The notes beneath the pieces are model-generated. The model was not told the DNA's origin. It made no database searches and worked only from the letters and a program-made list of their open reading frames with translations. The translations under genes were made by a program, and so were the position numbers. DNA of 40,645 nucleotides from an uncultured Gammaproteobacteria bacterium. GTDB lineage: Bacteria; Pseudomonadota; Gammaproteobacteria; GCA-002705445; GCA-002716945. Below, one piece after another: positions 8,328 through 16,688 of this stretch; within the stretch, counting starts at the first letter, position 1; every line of letters starts with the position of its first letter. The DNA lies in contig CACPCG010000004.1 in assembly GCA_902632305.1 (NCBI GenBank), positions 120,001 to 160,645 of the forward strand, given 5' to 3'.

Positions 8328-9182
8328 TCAAATTGTAACCAAGATAAAGGTACCCCAACCCAGAAATACAAAACCTGTAAAATATCTATATTGTAAGGGG
8401 AATTTGACAGATAATTTTTCAAACATTACAAATATAGTTAAAATAGCGACCCACATGATATTCATGACACCAAGCGCAAACAGCGTAAGCATCAAAAACC
8501 AACAACAACCAACACAGTAAAACCCATGTTTATAGCCGATTAGAAATGCACCTAAGTTTCCATCTCTCCAGTTATTCATCATAAAAGACAGTGGCGATTG
8601 ACAAACGGACAAACAAGCATCTTTAAATGGTGTAAATTGATAAATGCCAGCTAGCATCAAAATTACTCCACCTAGTGCTGCGTGAGTTGGCTCCATCATT
8701 GGTGTTAATAACCCAATTTTGTGAAGTCCGTACTGCGGGAATGTAATTACCAAACTAAATAACACCCAACTCAAAAGGTATCCCATCAAAAGATTAAGTG
8801 GTGATGCGCTGGGTTTATTTTCTTTTATTTTTTTTGAATTCAGTGAAGTGAATAACATTATCATAGGTAAGATGGATGGTGTCATCATTGCAATCATCAT
8901 TACCGCCCACATTATAAATAATAAGAAAAAATCAGAAAAGCTCCAGATACCACTCATTGGGGGCATCCATGTTAAAACTGACTCTAGTAGGCTCTTATTA
9001 TTCATATCCATATTCATTGAACCGTCCATTTTCATTGGTTCAGTGCCAAATGGTAACGTGCCCATATGCCAGCCCATTCCAATTATGTAACCCCAAGAAA
9101 CTGCCAATATTAGAATAATACCAAGGTAAACTATGATTCGGTCTTTCAGTGGTGCTTTTTCAAAATTAATATTTTCGTTCAT
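8328..9182 (-). CDS. DUF2182 membrane protein (predicted metal-binding)
   Basis: 284 residues with about seven hydrophobic segments. Family marks are the methionine-rich AVMMIAMMTPSILP (about 92-105), the loop AGIYQFTPFKDACLSVCQSP, and YKHGFYCVGCCW near 217-228. The periplasmic loop around residues 35-65 is rich in Met and has a His. Together the conserved Cys, His and Met suggest metal (possibly copper) handling, but the function is unproven. It is the partner of the DUF1326 gene upstream. Its ATG follows directly on a strong terminator hairpin, with no Shine-Dalgarno in between, so expression is probably attenuated or coupled. Confidence 0.9.
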   Translation of the reverse strand: MNENINFEKAPLKDRIIVYLGIILILAVSWGYIIGMGWHMGTLPFGTEPMKMDGSMNMDMNNKSLLESVLTWMPPMSGIWSFSDFFLLFIMWAVMMIAMMTPSILPMIMLFTSLNSKKIKENKPSASPLNLLMGYLLSWVLFSLVITFPQYGLHKIGLLTPMMEPTHAALGGVILMLAGIYQFTPFKDACLSVCQSPLSFMMNNWRDGNLGAFLIGYKHGFYCVGCCWFLMLTLFALGVMNIMWVAILTIFVMFEKLSVKFPLQYRYFTGFVFLGWGTFILVTI

Positions 9183-9189
9183 GATATTA

Positions 9190-9222
9190 ATAAAAAAGCC
9201 TGTTCAAAATCTGAACAGGCTT
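9190..9222 (-). terminator. Intrinsic terminator between the DUF1326 and DUF2182 genes
   Basis: A perfect 11-bp stem (9212-9222 with 9196-9206) closes a 5-nt loop and is followed on the minus strand by a run of six U (9191-9197 region). It lies 15 nt after the DUF1326 stop and ends within about 10 nt of the DUF2182 start codon, so it must limit read-through into that gene. Confidence 0.85.
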
Positions 9223-9236
9223 CTTTGTTCATCAAA

Positions 9237-10034
9237 TTAAGCTTTTTCTATAGCTGTCTGTTTATTACCGCCATCCATATAGACGAATGGTGAACTTAAT
9301 CCATTACCACCAGAATATGAATGTGTTATTCCATGATCACTATATTCGCATTTAGATGCTCGACTCACAGTGATAGCATATGGAGGTGCTACTGCAAGCG
9401 GTGTGCCACGAACTGTCACAGGTCCTGCAAGTTGCTCCATTTTATTTTCACCAATACCATCAATTACCAGATGACGGTGAGGTGAATCAACCATATAGCT
9501 AATGCGAGCTGAACGAGTTGGTAAATATTCACGAGGACCTCCTTCTGCGCCCTTAGCCAGGCTGGCTATAACGCCTAAATGTCCTCCATGGATTCCTTGA
9601 TATGCTTCGGTCAACGCTGTGCGTTGAGAACTGCTTGCGCTTTTGTCTATGTAAAGTGCTAGCGTAAAACCACCTTTGAGAAGATTTTTTGGTGCGTATA
9701 AAAACATCGCAACATTTAAGCCACTTACATCTGTTGTACCCACATGCCCTTTCTCAATATTCCATCCAAGTAAAGCAGTACAAGATCCTTTGGTTGGATC
9801 TAGTAAAAGAAGACAAGGACAAATTGTCTCACATGTACAACTCTCAAAATATGTACCGCGAAGATACATTGTGTGATCCGCTAACGCAGCTTCTGTATCT
9901 TTAGATTTAAATAAAGATCCAACCACAGGAGTAGCAGCTGCTATTGTAGCTAAACTCTTGATGAAGGTTCTTCTAGTATCGGATACCTTATTTACGAGAC
10001 TTTTTTTATTATTTTCTTTAATTTCGTTAATCAT
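9237..10034 (-). CDS. DUF1326 protein with twin-arginine signal
   Basis: 265 residues. The N-terminus carries a Tat signal, DTRRTFIKSLATIAAATPVVG (about residues 19-39), so the protein is exported folded, as expected for a cofactor or metal protein. The DUF1326 signature follows: GTYFESCTCETICPC (about 59-73) with C-x-C-x3-C-x-C. The later conserved block (VIASLAKGAEGG) and C-terminal beta-rich half fit the family. DUF1326 and DUF2182 genes are often neighbours; their joint role is unknown. An AGGGG lies about 9 nt before the ATG. Confidence 0.9.
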   Translation of the reverse strand: MINEIKENNKKSLVNKVSDTRRTFIKSLATIAAATPVVGSLFKSKDTEAALADHTMYLRGTYFESCTCETICPCLLLLDPTKGSCTALLGWNIEKGHVGTTDVSGLNVAMFLYAPKNLLKGGFTLALYIDKSASSSQRTALTEAYQGIHGGHLGVIASLAKGAEGGPREYLPTRSARISYMVDSPHRHLVIDGIGENKMEQLAGPVTVRGTPLAVAPPYAITVSRASKCEYSDHGITHSYSGGNGLSSPFVYMDGGNKQTAIEKA

Positions 10035-10270
10035 TGTTCGCCCCTAAAACTTTTTTTCTCTAAACATATTATCATAAAGAACCATAATAACTCACCATAA
10101 AAATTGTAAGTATTGAATATTAGCATTTACTTATATTAGGATATCATAGGAAACTCAAGCACTTCAACATCAAATTTATTCAAGATAGACTATCCAAGCA
10201 AGATTTTTGTGATATCCTTAACAAGTGACTTTTTTAAAATCACACGAACCTAGGCCAGTAAGGGGGGCAA
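10035..10270. other. Intergenic region, divergent promoters expected
   Basis: 236 AT-rich bases between the divergent DUF1326 and lipoprotein genes. I see no ORF or RNA gene. The only strong local signal is the AGGGGGG-type ribosome binding site just before the lipoprotein ATG. Promoters for both directions must lie here but no -35/-10 pair stands out. Confidence 0.5.
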
Positions 10271-10498
10271 ATGAATAAAATTAAAATAATGTCTGTCTTG
10301 ATGCTTACTGCTGTTTTAACAGCATGTGGTGGTGGAGTTGGAACTCCGCCAAGTGAATACACAGCAAAAATCTATCCTATCGAAGGAGACTTTGATCGCT
10401 TTGAGACTGTCGGTCCTTTCTCGTCAAGAGATGAGTGCACAGCGAAAGCCAAAGAGATGAACGCTGCAGCGTATTCATGCGATCCAAAGACAAACTAA
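10271..10498 (+). CDS. Small lipoprotein, function unknown
   Basis: 75 residues. A lipoprotein signal with lipobox LTAC (cleavage before Cys19) precedes a short mature chain starting CGGGVGTPPSEY. Two further cysteines (in DECTAKAKEM and YSCDPKTN) could form a disulfide in the periplasm. The start is supported by AAGGGGGG 4-5 nt upstream. It stands alone between the DUF1326/DUF2182 pair and the cell-wall operon. No family recognised. Confidence 0.75.
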   Translation: MNKIKIMSVLMLTAVLTACGGGVGTPPSEYTAKIYPIEGDFDRFETVGPFSSRDECTAKAKEMNAAAYSCDPKTN

Positions 10499-10517
10499 AC
10501 TTGAGATCCGATTAATT

Positions 10518-10548
10518 TATACCGCTAACTGATAAAGTTAGTGGTATA
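10518..10548. terminator. Hairpin between convergent genes, likely bidirectional terminator
   Basis: A 13-bp stem with one G-U pair (10518-10530 with 10536-10548) and a 5-nt loop sits between the convergent lipoprotein and dat genes. Neither side has a good U-run, so termination may be weak. Confidence 0.45.
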
Positions 10549-10550
10549 GA

Positions 10551-11402
10551 TTAGATTGTACTGATATATCTAGAAATTAGATCGTATGCTTGCAGAGAAA
10601 AATCTCCAACTTGTCCATTGCCAACTTTTACTCCGTCTAACTCAGTTATAGGAACACAATAGTTTGTTGAGGATGTACACCATATCTCATCAGCTTGCTG
10701 AAGATCAGACTTTGTGACATCACACTCGTGTATTACTTTATTTTCTGCAGAAAACAGCTCGATTAACAAATCTCGTGTCACTCCTGGAAGAAGGTCTACG
10801 CCTAATGAGGGTGTAAATATATCATCTCCTTTAGATATAAAAATATTGCTGGCGGATCCTTCAGTAAGCTTCGCATCCCTCAATAAAAGTGTTTCATAAA
10901 AATTCTGTTGAGCAGCATAATTCTTTAAAAGGACATTCCCAAGCAAAGATATACTTTTTATGTGTGATTTAGTCCATCTGAAATCCTCTTGTGTGCAACC
11001 CTTAAATCCTCTCTTAATCTGTTCACTTGAAAAAATATTATATCCTTCACCCATTATTAATACAGTTGGCTGAATTTTTTTGTCATAGACATGATTACGA
11101 GTTGATTGATAGCCTCTTGTAACATGTACATAAAAAAAATGGTCTTTATACTCATTTCTTTCAATTAATTCATTAAATATATTTTCAAAATCTTGCATAA
11201 AAAAATGCTCGTCACTCATACCAATCAAAGACATACTAGAGTGAAGTCTATCTAGGTGCTTTTTTATAAGAAATGGTTTTGATTTATATATTGGAATTAA
11301 CTCATACACACCATCGCCAAATAAAAAACCTCTATCCATAATTGAGATTTTTGCATTTTCACGATTAATGTAATCGCCATTTAAAAAAATTATTTCATCC
11401 AT
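10551..11402 (-). CDS. dat: D-amino acid aminotransferase, class IV PLP enzyme
   Basis: About 283 residues of the fold-type IV aminotransferase family. N-terminal FLNGDYI and MDRGFLFGDGVYE match D-alanine aminotransferases; the PLP lysine is expected in the segment RWTKSHIKSISLLGNVLLK. TEGSASNIFI and GVTRDLL are the cofactor-phosphate regions. Branched-chain aminotransferase or aminodeoxychorismate lyase activity cannot be excluded, but position directly after dacA favours D-Ala/D-Glu supply for peptidoglycan. ATG at 11402 is the likely start; an in-frame TTG at 11408 would overlap the dacA stop by 4 nt. Confidence 0.82.
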   Translation of the reverse strand: MDEIIFLNGDYINRENAKISIMDRGFLFGDGVYELIPIYKSKPFLIKKHLDRLHSSMSLIGMSDEHFFMQDFENIFNELIERNEYKDHFFYVHVTRGYQSTRNHVYDKKIQPTVLIMGEGYNIFSSEQIKRGFKGCTQEDFRWTKSHIKSISLLGNVLLKNYAAQQNFYETLLLRDAKLTEGSASNIFISKGDDIFTPSLGVDLLPGVTRDLLIELFSAENKVIHECDVTKSDLQQADEIWCTSSTNYCVPITELDGVKVGNGQVGDFSLQAYDLISRYISTI

Positions 11403-11404
11403 GC

Positions 11405-12544
11405 TCAAAATTTTTTCAGAATCGAATCAAGCGTCCTTCTGTATGCACTTCCTAATTTGATATCCTCAAGACTATAAAGATTAATTTTTGTAACCACTTC
11501 ATTATTTATTTTCATCATTACATAACCAACATTCTCGCCTTTAGTTATCGGAGCTGTTAAATTACTATCGATAACAAATGTATTTTGTATTTTCTTCAAC
11601 GATCTCCTAGGAATGGCAATAAATTGGTCTTCTAGAACACCTAGTTTTAACTCTTTCTTCTCACCATTAAAGATTCTTGCTGTGTGAATTATGTCTTGAG
11701 ATTTGTATACTTTATGTGTTTCATAAAATCTAAATCCATACTCTATCAGAGATTTGGAAATGTTTGTTCTCTGCTCTGGGGATTTGGCTCCCATTACAAC
11801 TGAAATTAATCTTCTCTTTCCTCTTTTGGCCGAGGATACTAAACAGTATCCTGCCTTTTTTGTATAGCCTGTTTTTATTCCATCAACACTCTCGTCTAAG
11901 TACAAAAGCTTATTCCTAGAGTACTGTTTGATATCATTAAAGACATACTCTTTACGAGAATACAGGGAATACATTTTTGGAAAATCTTTTATTAAATTTC
12001 TCGATAGTGTCGCAATGTCTGCAGCTGATGTATAAAGTTCCTCACTAGGCAATCCCGTAGAGTTAGTATAATTTGTATCCTTTAAACCCATGTTGCTGGC
12101 AATCTGATTCATATATACAGAAAATGTATCTTCATCCCCAGAGATATGCTCAGCTAAAGCAACACTGGCATCGTTACCTGAAGAAGTTATTATCCCATGA
12201 AGTATGTCAGATACTTTAATTTTCTTTCCAACTTCTATAAACATTTTCGAACCACCGGTTTTCCAAGCTTTCTTACTTACGAGTACCTTATCATGTAGAG
12301 ATAATGTATTGTTTTGTAACTCTAAAAAAGCTATGTATGAAGTCATGATTTTAGTAATACTTGCAGGCGGTAAAACTAATTCAGGATTTTTTGAGGCGAT
12401 TACCATACCGCTGTCATAGTCGAGTAATACATATGATTTAATGTTAGGGTTTGGTGGCTTAGGTATTGGTGACGCCTCTACGTGTGCCAAAGTAACAACA
12501 AGAAACATCGAAACTAAATAAAATATATTTTTCTTAAAGTTCAT
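11405..12544 (-). CDS. dacA: D-alanyl-D-alanine carboxypeptidase (PBP5/6 family)
   Basis: 379 residues from ATG 12544, chosen because it begins a clean signal peptide (MNFKKNIFYLVSMFLVV ... VEA); the longer frame adds 23 residues and runs into mltB. Penicillin-binding motifs: SxxK in PASITKI, SxN in SSGNDAS, KTG in DGIKTGYTKKAGY. The C-terminal PBP5_C beta domain and an amphipathic end (SAYRRTLDSILKKF) anchor it to the outer face of the inner membrane. It trims the terminal D-Ala of stem peptides. Part of the mrdA-rodA-mltB-dacA-dat operon. Confidence 0.95.
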   Translation of the reverse strand: MNFKKNIFYLVSMFLVVTLAHVEASPIPKPPNPNIKSYVLLDYDSGMVIASKNPELVLPPASITKIMTSYIAFLELQNNTLSLHDKVLVSKKAWKTGGSKMFIEVGKKIKVSDILHGIITSSGNDASVALAEHISGDEDTFSVYMNQIASNMGLKDTNYTNSTGLPSEELYTSAADIATLSRNLIKDFPKMYSLYSRKEYVFNDIKQYSRNKLLYLDESVDGIKTGYTKKAGYCLVSSAKRGKRRLISVVMGAKSPEQRTNISKSLIEYGFRFYETHKVYKSQDIIHTARIFNGEKKELKLGVLEDQFIAIPRRSLKKIQNTFVIDSNLTAPITKGENVGYVMMKINNEVVTKINLYSLEDIKLGSAYRRTLDSILKKF

Positions 12545-12569
12545 AATTGTTATTCGATTATAGCATACT

Positions 12570-13601
12570 TTATAATCTTTCCATCTTTGATTTGGCAGCT
12601 CTAATATCTTCACTCAAAAAATAGACTGCTAAAGCATATAAACGACTTCTGTTGTAACGTGTTATGACATAAAAATTTTTATGCGCAAAATTAAAAATTT
12701 TACCATTAGGCTCCTCTCTTCCAATAACAGACAAGAGTTCCTGATTATCAAGATTGTTATTTGACGACAAGCCTCTTGAAAGATAAGTAATGTATTTTGT
12801 CTTTGGTTTATAAGATTTCTTTGATTCAGACTCCAGCACACTTCTTGAGCCGTCGTTTATGTCAGAAATGACTGGATAATTATGCTTCCAACCATGTTTG
12901 CGAAAATAATTAGCAACACTTCCAATTACATCTTCATTTGAGTTCCATAAATCGACCTTACCATCATTATTGAAATCAATCGCGTAATTTCTATAGCTAC
13001 TTGAGATAAATTGAGGTTTGCCTAAAGCACCTGCATAAGATCCTTTAATGTCCCTTGGATTCAGACTGTTCTCTTTACAAAGTAACAAAAAATTAATCAA
13101 CTCGCTTCTATAAAACTTTGCTCGTCTTCCTTTATTAGGTCCAAGAGATAATGAAGCCAAAGTATCAAATGTTTTAAAAGAACCTGTTCTACTTCCGTAT
13201 TTACTCTCTATTCCAACTATTGAAACTATAATCTCAGGTGGCACACCAAATTGCTTTTCAGCTTTTTTCAGAGAAAGTAAATTATTTTTCCAAAATTCAA
13301 GACCTCTTGTAACATTATTTTTTGTAACAAAAAGTTTTTTATAATTAACACAGCTTTTATCTTCTTTATTACAACCATTCCAAGTTAGAGTTCTTTCAGG
13401 AGCTTTTTTAAAATATTTTTTTAATTTTTTCTCTGTTTTTATTTCATCAAACAACTTTTTTAATAAATCTTTATCATAATTATGCTCCGAGGACATAAAG
13501 TTTATGAAATTTTTTACTTCGCCAGAAGAATAATCCGCATTAGATATATTTTGAGTAAATATGACAATGAAAATCATAGAAAATTGTGCGATTTTTTTCA
13601 T
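12570..13601 (-). CDS. mltB: Lytic murein transglycosylase B
   Basis: 343 residues. The signal peptide MKKIAQFSMIFIVIFTQNISNA lacks a lipobox cysteine, so unlike E. coli MltB this form should be soluble in the periplasm. The catalytic glutamate is in VGIESKYGSRTG; GALGKPQFISSSY and NNDGKVDLWNSNEDVIGSVANYF are typical family blocks. The C-terminal end NFYVITRYNRSRLYALAVYFLSEDI is the usual MltB ending. The start ATG overlaps the rodA stop by 4 nt. It occupies the place where rlpA often sits in this operon. Confidence 0.94.
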   Translation of the reverse strand: MKKIAQFSMIFIVIFTQNISNADYSSGEVKNFINFMSSEHNYDKDLLKKLFDEIKTEKKLKKYFKKAPERTLTWNGCNKEDKSCVNYKKLFVTKNNVTRGLEFWKNNLLSLKKAEKQFGVPPEIIVSIVGIESKYGSRTGSFKTFDTLASLSLGPNKGRRAKFYRSELINFLLLCKENSLNPRDIKGSYAGALGKPQFISSSYRNYAIDFNNDGKVDLWNSNEDVIGSVANYFRKHGWKHNYPVISDINDGSRSVLESESKKSYKPKTKYITYLSRGLSSNNNLDNQELLSVIGREEPNGKIFNFAHKNFYVITRYNRSRLYALAVYFLSEDIRAAKSKMERL

Positions 13602-14713
13602 TTTCTTAATATCCTCTGATGTGATTTTACTGACATTATAATCCCAACTGTTGCAAAAAGTGTAACCATTGATGTTCCCCCATAACTCATAAATGGAAGG
13701 GGGGCTCCAACAACTGGAAGAAATCCTATAACCATGCCTACATTTACAATTACATATAAAAATAAAGTTAAGCTCAATGTGCCTGAAAGTATCCTTCCAA
13801 AATTATCAGTCGCTCTGACAGAGATACTAAGACCGCGCAGAGCGATAAATAAATACAAAGACATTAATAGTAGTACGCCGAGGAAACCAAACTCCTCTCC
13901 AAATGCAGAAAATATAAAGTCAGTTGAATGTTCTGGTACAAATCCAAGTTTTGATTGTGTTCCATTAAAAAAACCTTTGCCAAAAAATCCTCCTGAGCCC
14001 AGCGCAATCTTTGATTGTAATAAATGATATCCAGCGCCCATAGGGTCTGACTCTGGATCAAAAAATGTAAGTACTCTCTGTTTTTGATAGTCATGCATGT
14101 TCATCCACAATACAGGAGCTAACAATAAAATAGATATACTACTTCCAAAAAAGAATTTCAAAGATATACCAGCGAGTAAAATAGCTATCGCGCCTGACAT
14201 TCCTATTAGTAAAGCAGTACCAAGATCTGGTTGCTTCATAATCATCAATACTGGGACTACTACAATTAGACTAGCAATAAAAATATAAGATAATTTCGGT
14301 GGCAATGGTTTATTGGAGTAGTACCATGCGACCATCAAAGGAACAAATATCTTCATCAATTCGGATGGTTGAAATCTTATAAAGTATAAATCGAGCCATC
14401 TATCAGCAGTATTTCCCACGCCAAAAAATAAAACAATCACTAGAAGTATAAAAGTAAAAAAATACAGAAACGGAGCAAATAATCTTAGATTGTCAGGATG
14501 GACTTGTGCGATAAATATCATAGTTATAATACCAATAATTATTCTGGTTAATTGTTTAATAACAAGTGAAATGTCACCTGATGAACTACTATAGATTGTT
14601 AATAAACCCAAAATTGTAACTAGGATTATGGAAATAAAAATTTTCGCGTCTATCCTTAATAGACTTGATAAACCACCATAATGATTCCTGTCATCTCTGA
14701 TAAATTCACTCAC
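13598..14713 (-). CDS. rodA: Rod-shape-determining peptidoglycan polymerase RodA (SEDS)
   Basis: 371 residues with about ten transmembrane segments. SEDS marks: FQPSELMKIFVPLMVAWYY, KQPDLGTALL and PEHSTDFIFSAFGEEFGFLG with the key aspartate, and PFMSYGGTSM near the C-terminus. It polymerises lipid II in the elongasome with PBP2. The start codon is GTG (GTGAGTGA), overlapping the mrdA stop by 8 nt, so translation is coupled to PBP2. Confidence 0.97.
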   Translation of the reverse strand: MSEFIRDDRNHYGGLSSLLRIDAKIFISIILVTILGLLTIYSSSSGDISLVIKQLTRIIIGIITMIFIAQVHPDNLRLFAPFLYFFTFILLVIVLFFGVGNTADRWLDLYFIRFQPSELMKIFVPLMVAWYYSNKPLPPKLSYIFIASLIVVVPVLMIMKQPDLGTALLIGMSGAIAILLAGISLKFFFGSSISILLLAPVLWMNMHDYQKQRVLTFFDPESDPMGAGYHLLQSKIALGSGGFFGKGFFNGTQSKLGFVPEHSTDFIFSAFGEEFGFLGVLLLMSLYLFIALRGLSISVRATDNFGRILSGTLSLTLFLYVIVNVGMVIGFLPVVGAPLPFMSYGGTSMVTLFATVGIIMSVKSHQRILRK

Positions 14714-16616
14714 TTTTTGAAATAACCTCCTTTTTACTATTCATATAAAACTCTATCGCATCCCTAGCTATTGGTGCAGCTGTAGATGAACCTCCTCCAC
14801 CATGCTCAACAATTACTGTAACCACTATCTCTGGTTCTTCAAATGGAGCATAGCTTATAAATAGTGCATGATCTTGTAATTTTTTTATATCAGATTTTCC
14901 TGCGTCAAGTGAATAGACCTGAGCAGTGCCTGTCTTTCCTGCAATTTCTATATTGTTTATTTTTTTGAGTTGCGCAGCTGTCCCAACTCCTCTTTCATTT
15001 GTAACTCTCCACATAGCATGATGTACAATATCTAAGAAATCTAAATTTTCATAGCTAGTCAAAAATTCATTTTCATTATATTTATACTCAGTTAAATTTC
15101 CTGTTTTTGAATCTCTATATTTTAATAAAAGATGAGGTATAAATGTTTTACCTGCAGTAGCTAAGGAGGCTGTGGCTAATGTTAATTGAAGTGGTGTGGC
15201 TAAAAAATAACCTTGTCCAATCCCAACATTAAGAGTTTCGCCTGGGTACCATGATTGTTGTTTTATTTTATACTTCCAATTTCTATCTGGCACTAATCCT
15301 GTTGATTCATTGTATAAATCAATATAAGTTTTCTGACCAAAACCATATTTATATAATTTTTCACTAATTGTATCAATGCCTGTCAATTCAGAAATGCGGT
15401 AAAAAAATACGTCACATGATTGCGTTAGAGCGTATGATAAATCTGCAGCTCCATGACCATCTTTTTTCCAACATTTGAAGGGCCTTTTATGATTATTTAA
15501 TATGTATTCACCACTACAAGAGACAAACTTATCGGAATTAATAATTCCCTCCTCAAGAGCAATCAGTCCAATAAAAGGTTTGAGAGTGGATCCAGGTGGA
15601 TATTGTCCATTCAGAGCACGGTTAATCATAGGTTTTCTGACATCATTCAAAAGCTGGTTGTAATTTTTACTTGAAATAGATTTGGTGAAAAGATTGATAT
15701 CATAACCTGGGGCGCTTACAAGTGTGAGGATATCACCATTTTTAGGATTCATTATTACTACACTGCCCTCTTTATTTCTCATTAAATTATAAACGTACTC
15801 TTGAAGTTTAATATCAATTGTGAGGAAAATATCGTCACCTCGTTTTGGCTCTTTTGTTTCTACAGTTCTTATTATTTCACCAAGAGCATCAGTTTCTAGT
15901 TTTTCAAAACCAGGTTGACCTGAGAGTATATTCTGATAAAACCTCTCAATTCCTAATTTACCTATTTCTGTCATCCCTTCTTGAACTTTAACAACATCAG
16001 AATAAATATCTGAGTCAGACACTTTGCCTAAATATCCAAGAATATGCGAAGTAGAGACAGGATATAAATATTCTCGTTTAGCCTTAGATCTTAACTCTAT
16101 TTCAGGAAGCAAGTGTTTATCAACTGAAATTAACGAATACTCCTCAAGACTTATATCATCAATTAATGTTATCTCTTTTAATTTTCTATTTCTTAGCTGG
16201 TCTTTTATATCCTTGCTGTCAATTCTCCCATCGCTGAAAAAATTATCCACATCCTCTAAAAAATCCTGATGGTTAGAAATTTTCTCTCTTTTGATTATGA
16301 GATCAAAGGTGCTCACATTTTTTGCAATAATTACCCCATTGCGATCGAAAATATTTCCTCTTAACGCTTGAATAGGTCTTACTCTTATACGGTTCGATTC
16401 TGACTTTGTTGCGTAATATTCAAAATCTGATACCTGTACTTCATAAAGCTTTAGAACGTAAACAAAAAATATGGATAAGACTATTAGTGAAGCTATCAGT
16501 GCGCGAATTCGATGAGATTTCCTCTCGCCTTCAGCATCATTCATTCGATCCCAACTATATTTCTCTTCAATCTTATTCCGTTTTCTGATATTGTCTTCTC
16601 GAGCTTTAGTTTTCAT
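14706..16616 (-). CDS. mrdA: Penicillin-binding protein 2 (elongation transpeptidase)
   Basis: 636 residues. One N-terminal membrane helix (about 38-58, ALIASLIVLSIFFVYVLKL), a pedestal/dimerisation domain with RGNIFDRNG near 90, and the transpeptidase domain. The active-site SxxK is in PPGSTLKPF, the second motif is SCD in TQSCDVFFY, and KTG is in IAGKTGTAQVYS. It crosslinks the side-wall peptidoglycan made by RodA. First gene of the operon; rlmH and rsfS, often upstream in relatives, are replaced by the divergent hppA. Confidence 0.97.
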   Translation of the reverse strand: MKTKAREDNIRKRNKIEEKYSWDRMNDAEGERKSHRIRALIASLIVLSIFFVYVLKLYEVQVSDFEYYATKSESNRIRVRPIQALRGNIFDRNGVIIAKNVSTFDLIIKREKISNHQDFLEDVDNFFSDGRIDSKDIKDQLRNRKLKEITLIDDISLEEYSLISVDKHLLPEIELRSKAKREYLYPVSTSHILGYLGKVSDSDIYSDVVKVQEGMTEIGKLGIERFYQNILSGQPGFEKLETDALGEIIRTVETKEPKRGDDIFLTIDIKLQEYVYNLMRNKEGSVVIMNPKNGDILTLVSAPGYDINLFTKSISSKNYNQLLNDVRKPMINRALNGQYPPGSTLKPFIGLIALEEGIINSDKFVSCSGEYILNNHKRPFKCWKKDGHGAADLSYALTQSCDVFFYRISELTGIDTISEKLYKYGFGQKTYIDLYNESTGLVPDRNWKYKIKQQSWYPGETLNVGIGQGYFLATPLQLTLATASLATAGKTFIPHLLLKYRDSKTGNLTEYKYNENEFLTSYENLDFLDIVHHAMWRVTNERGVGTAAQLKKINNIEIAGKTGTAQVYSLDAGKSDIKKLQDHALFISYAPFEEPEIVVTVIVEHGGGGSSTAAPIARDAIEFYMNSKKEVISKSE

Positions 16617-16688
16617 GACATGGTTTTATGAATATATAAAGGACTATAAAATATAACACTTAGATGTAATCTAGAGAAGAGGATTTTT

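Noticed and set aside
10210-10250. GTGA...TCAC dyad upstream of the small lipoprotein
   Set aside because: Short arms separated by an A/T run; not distinguishable from chance in this composition.
12545-12613. 23-residue N-terminal extension of DacA
   Set aside because: It overlaps mltB and precedes a well-formed signal peptide at ATG 12544.
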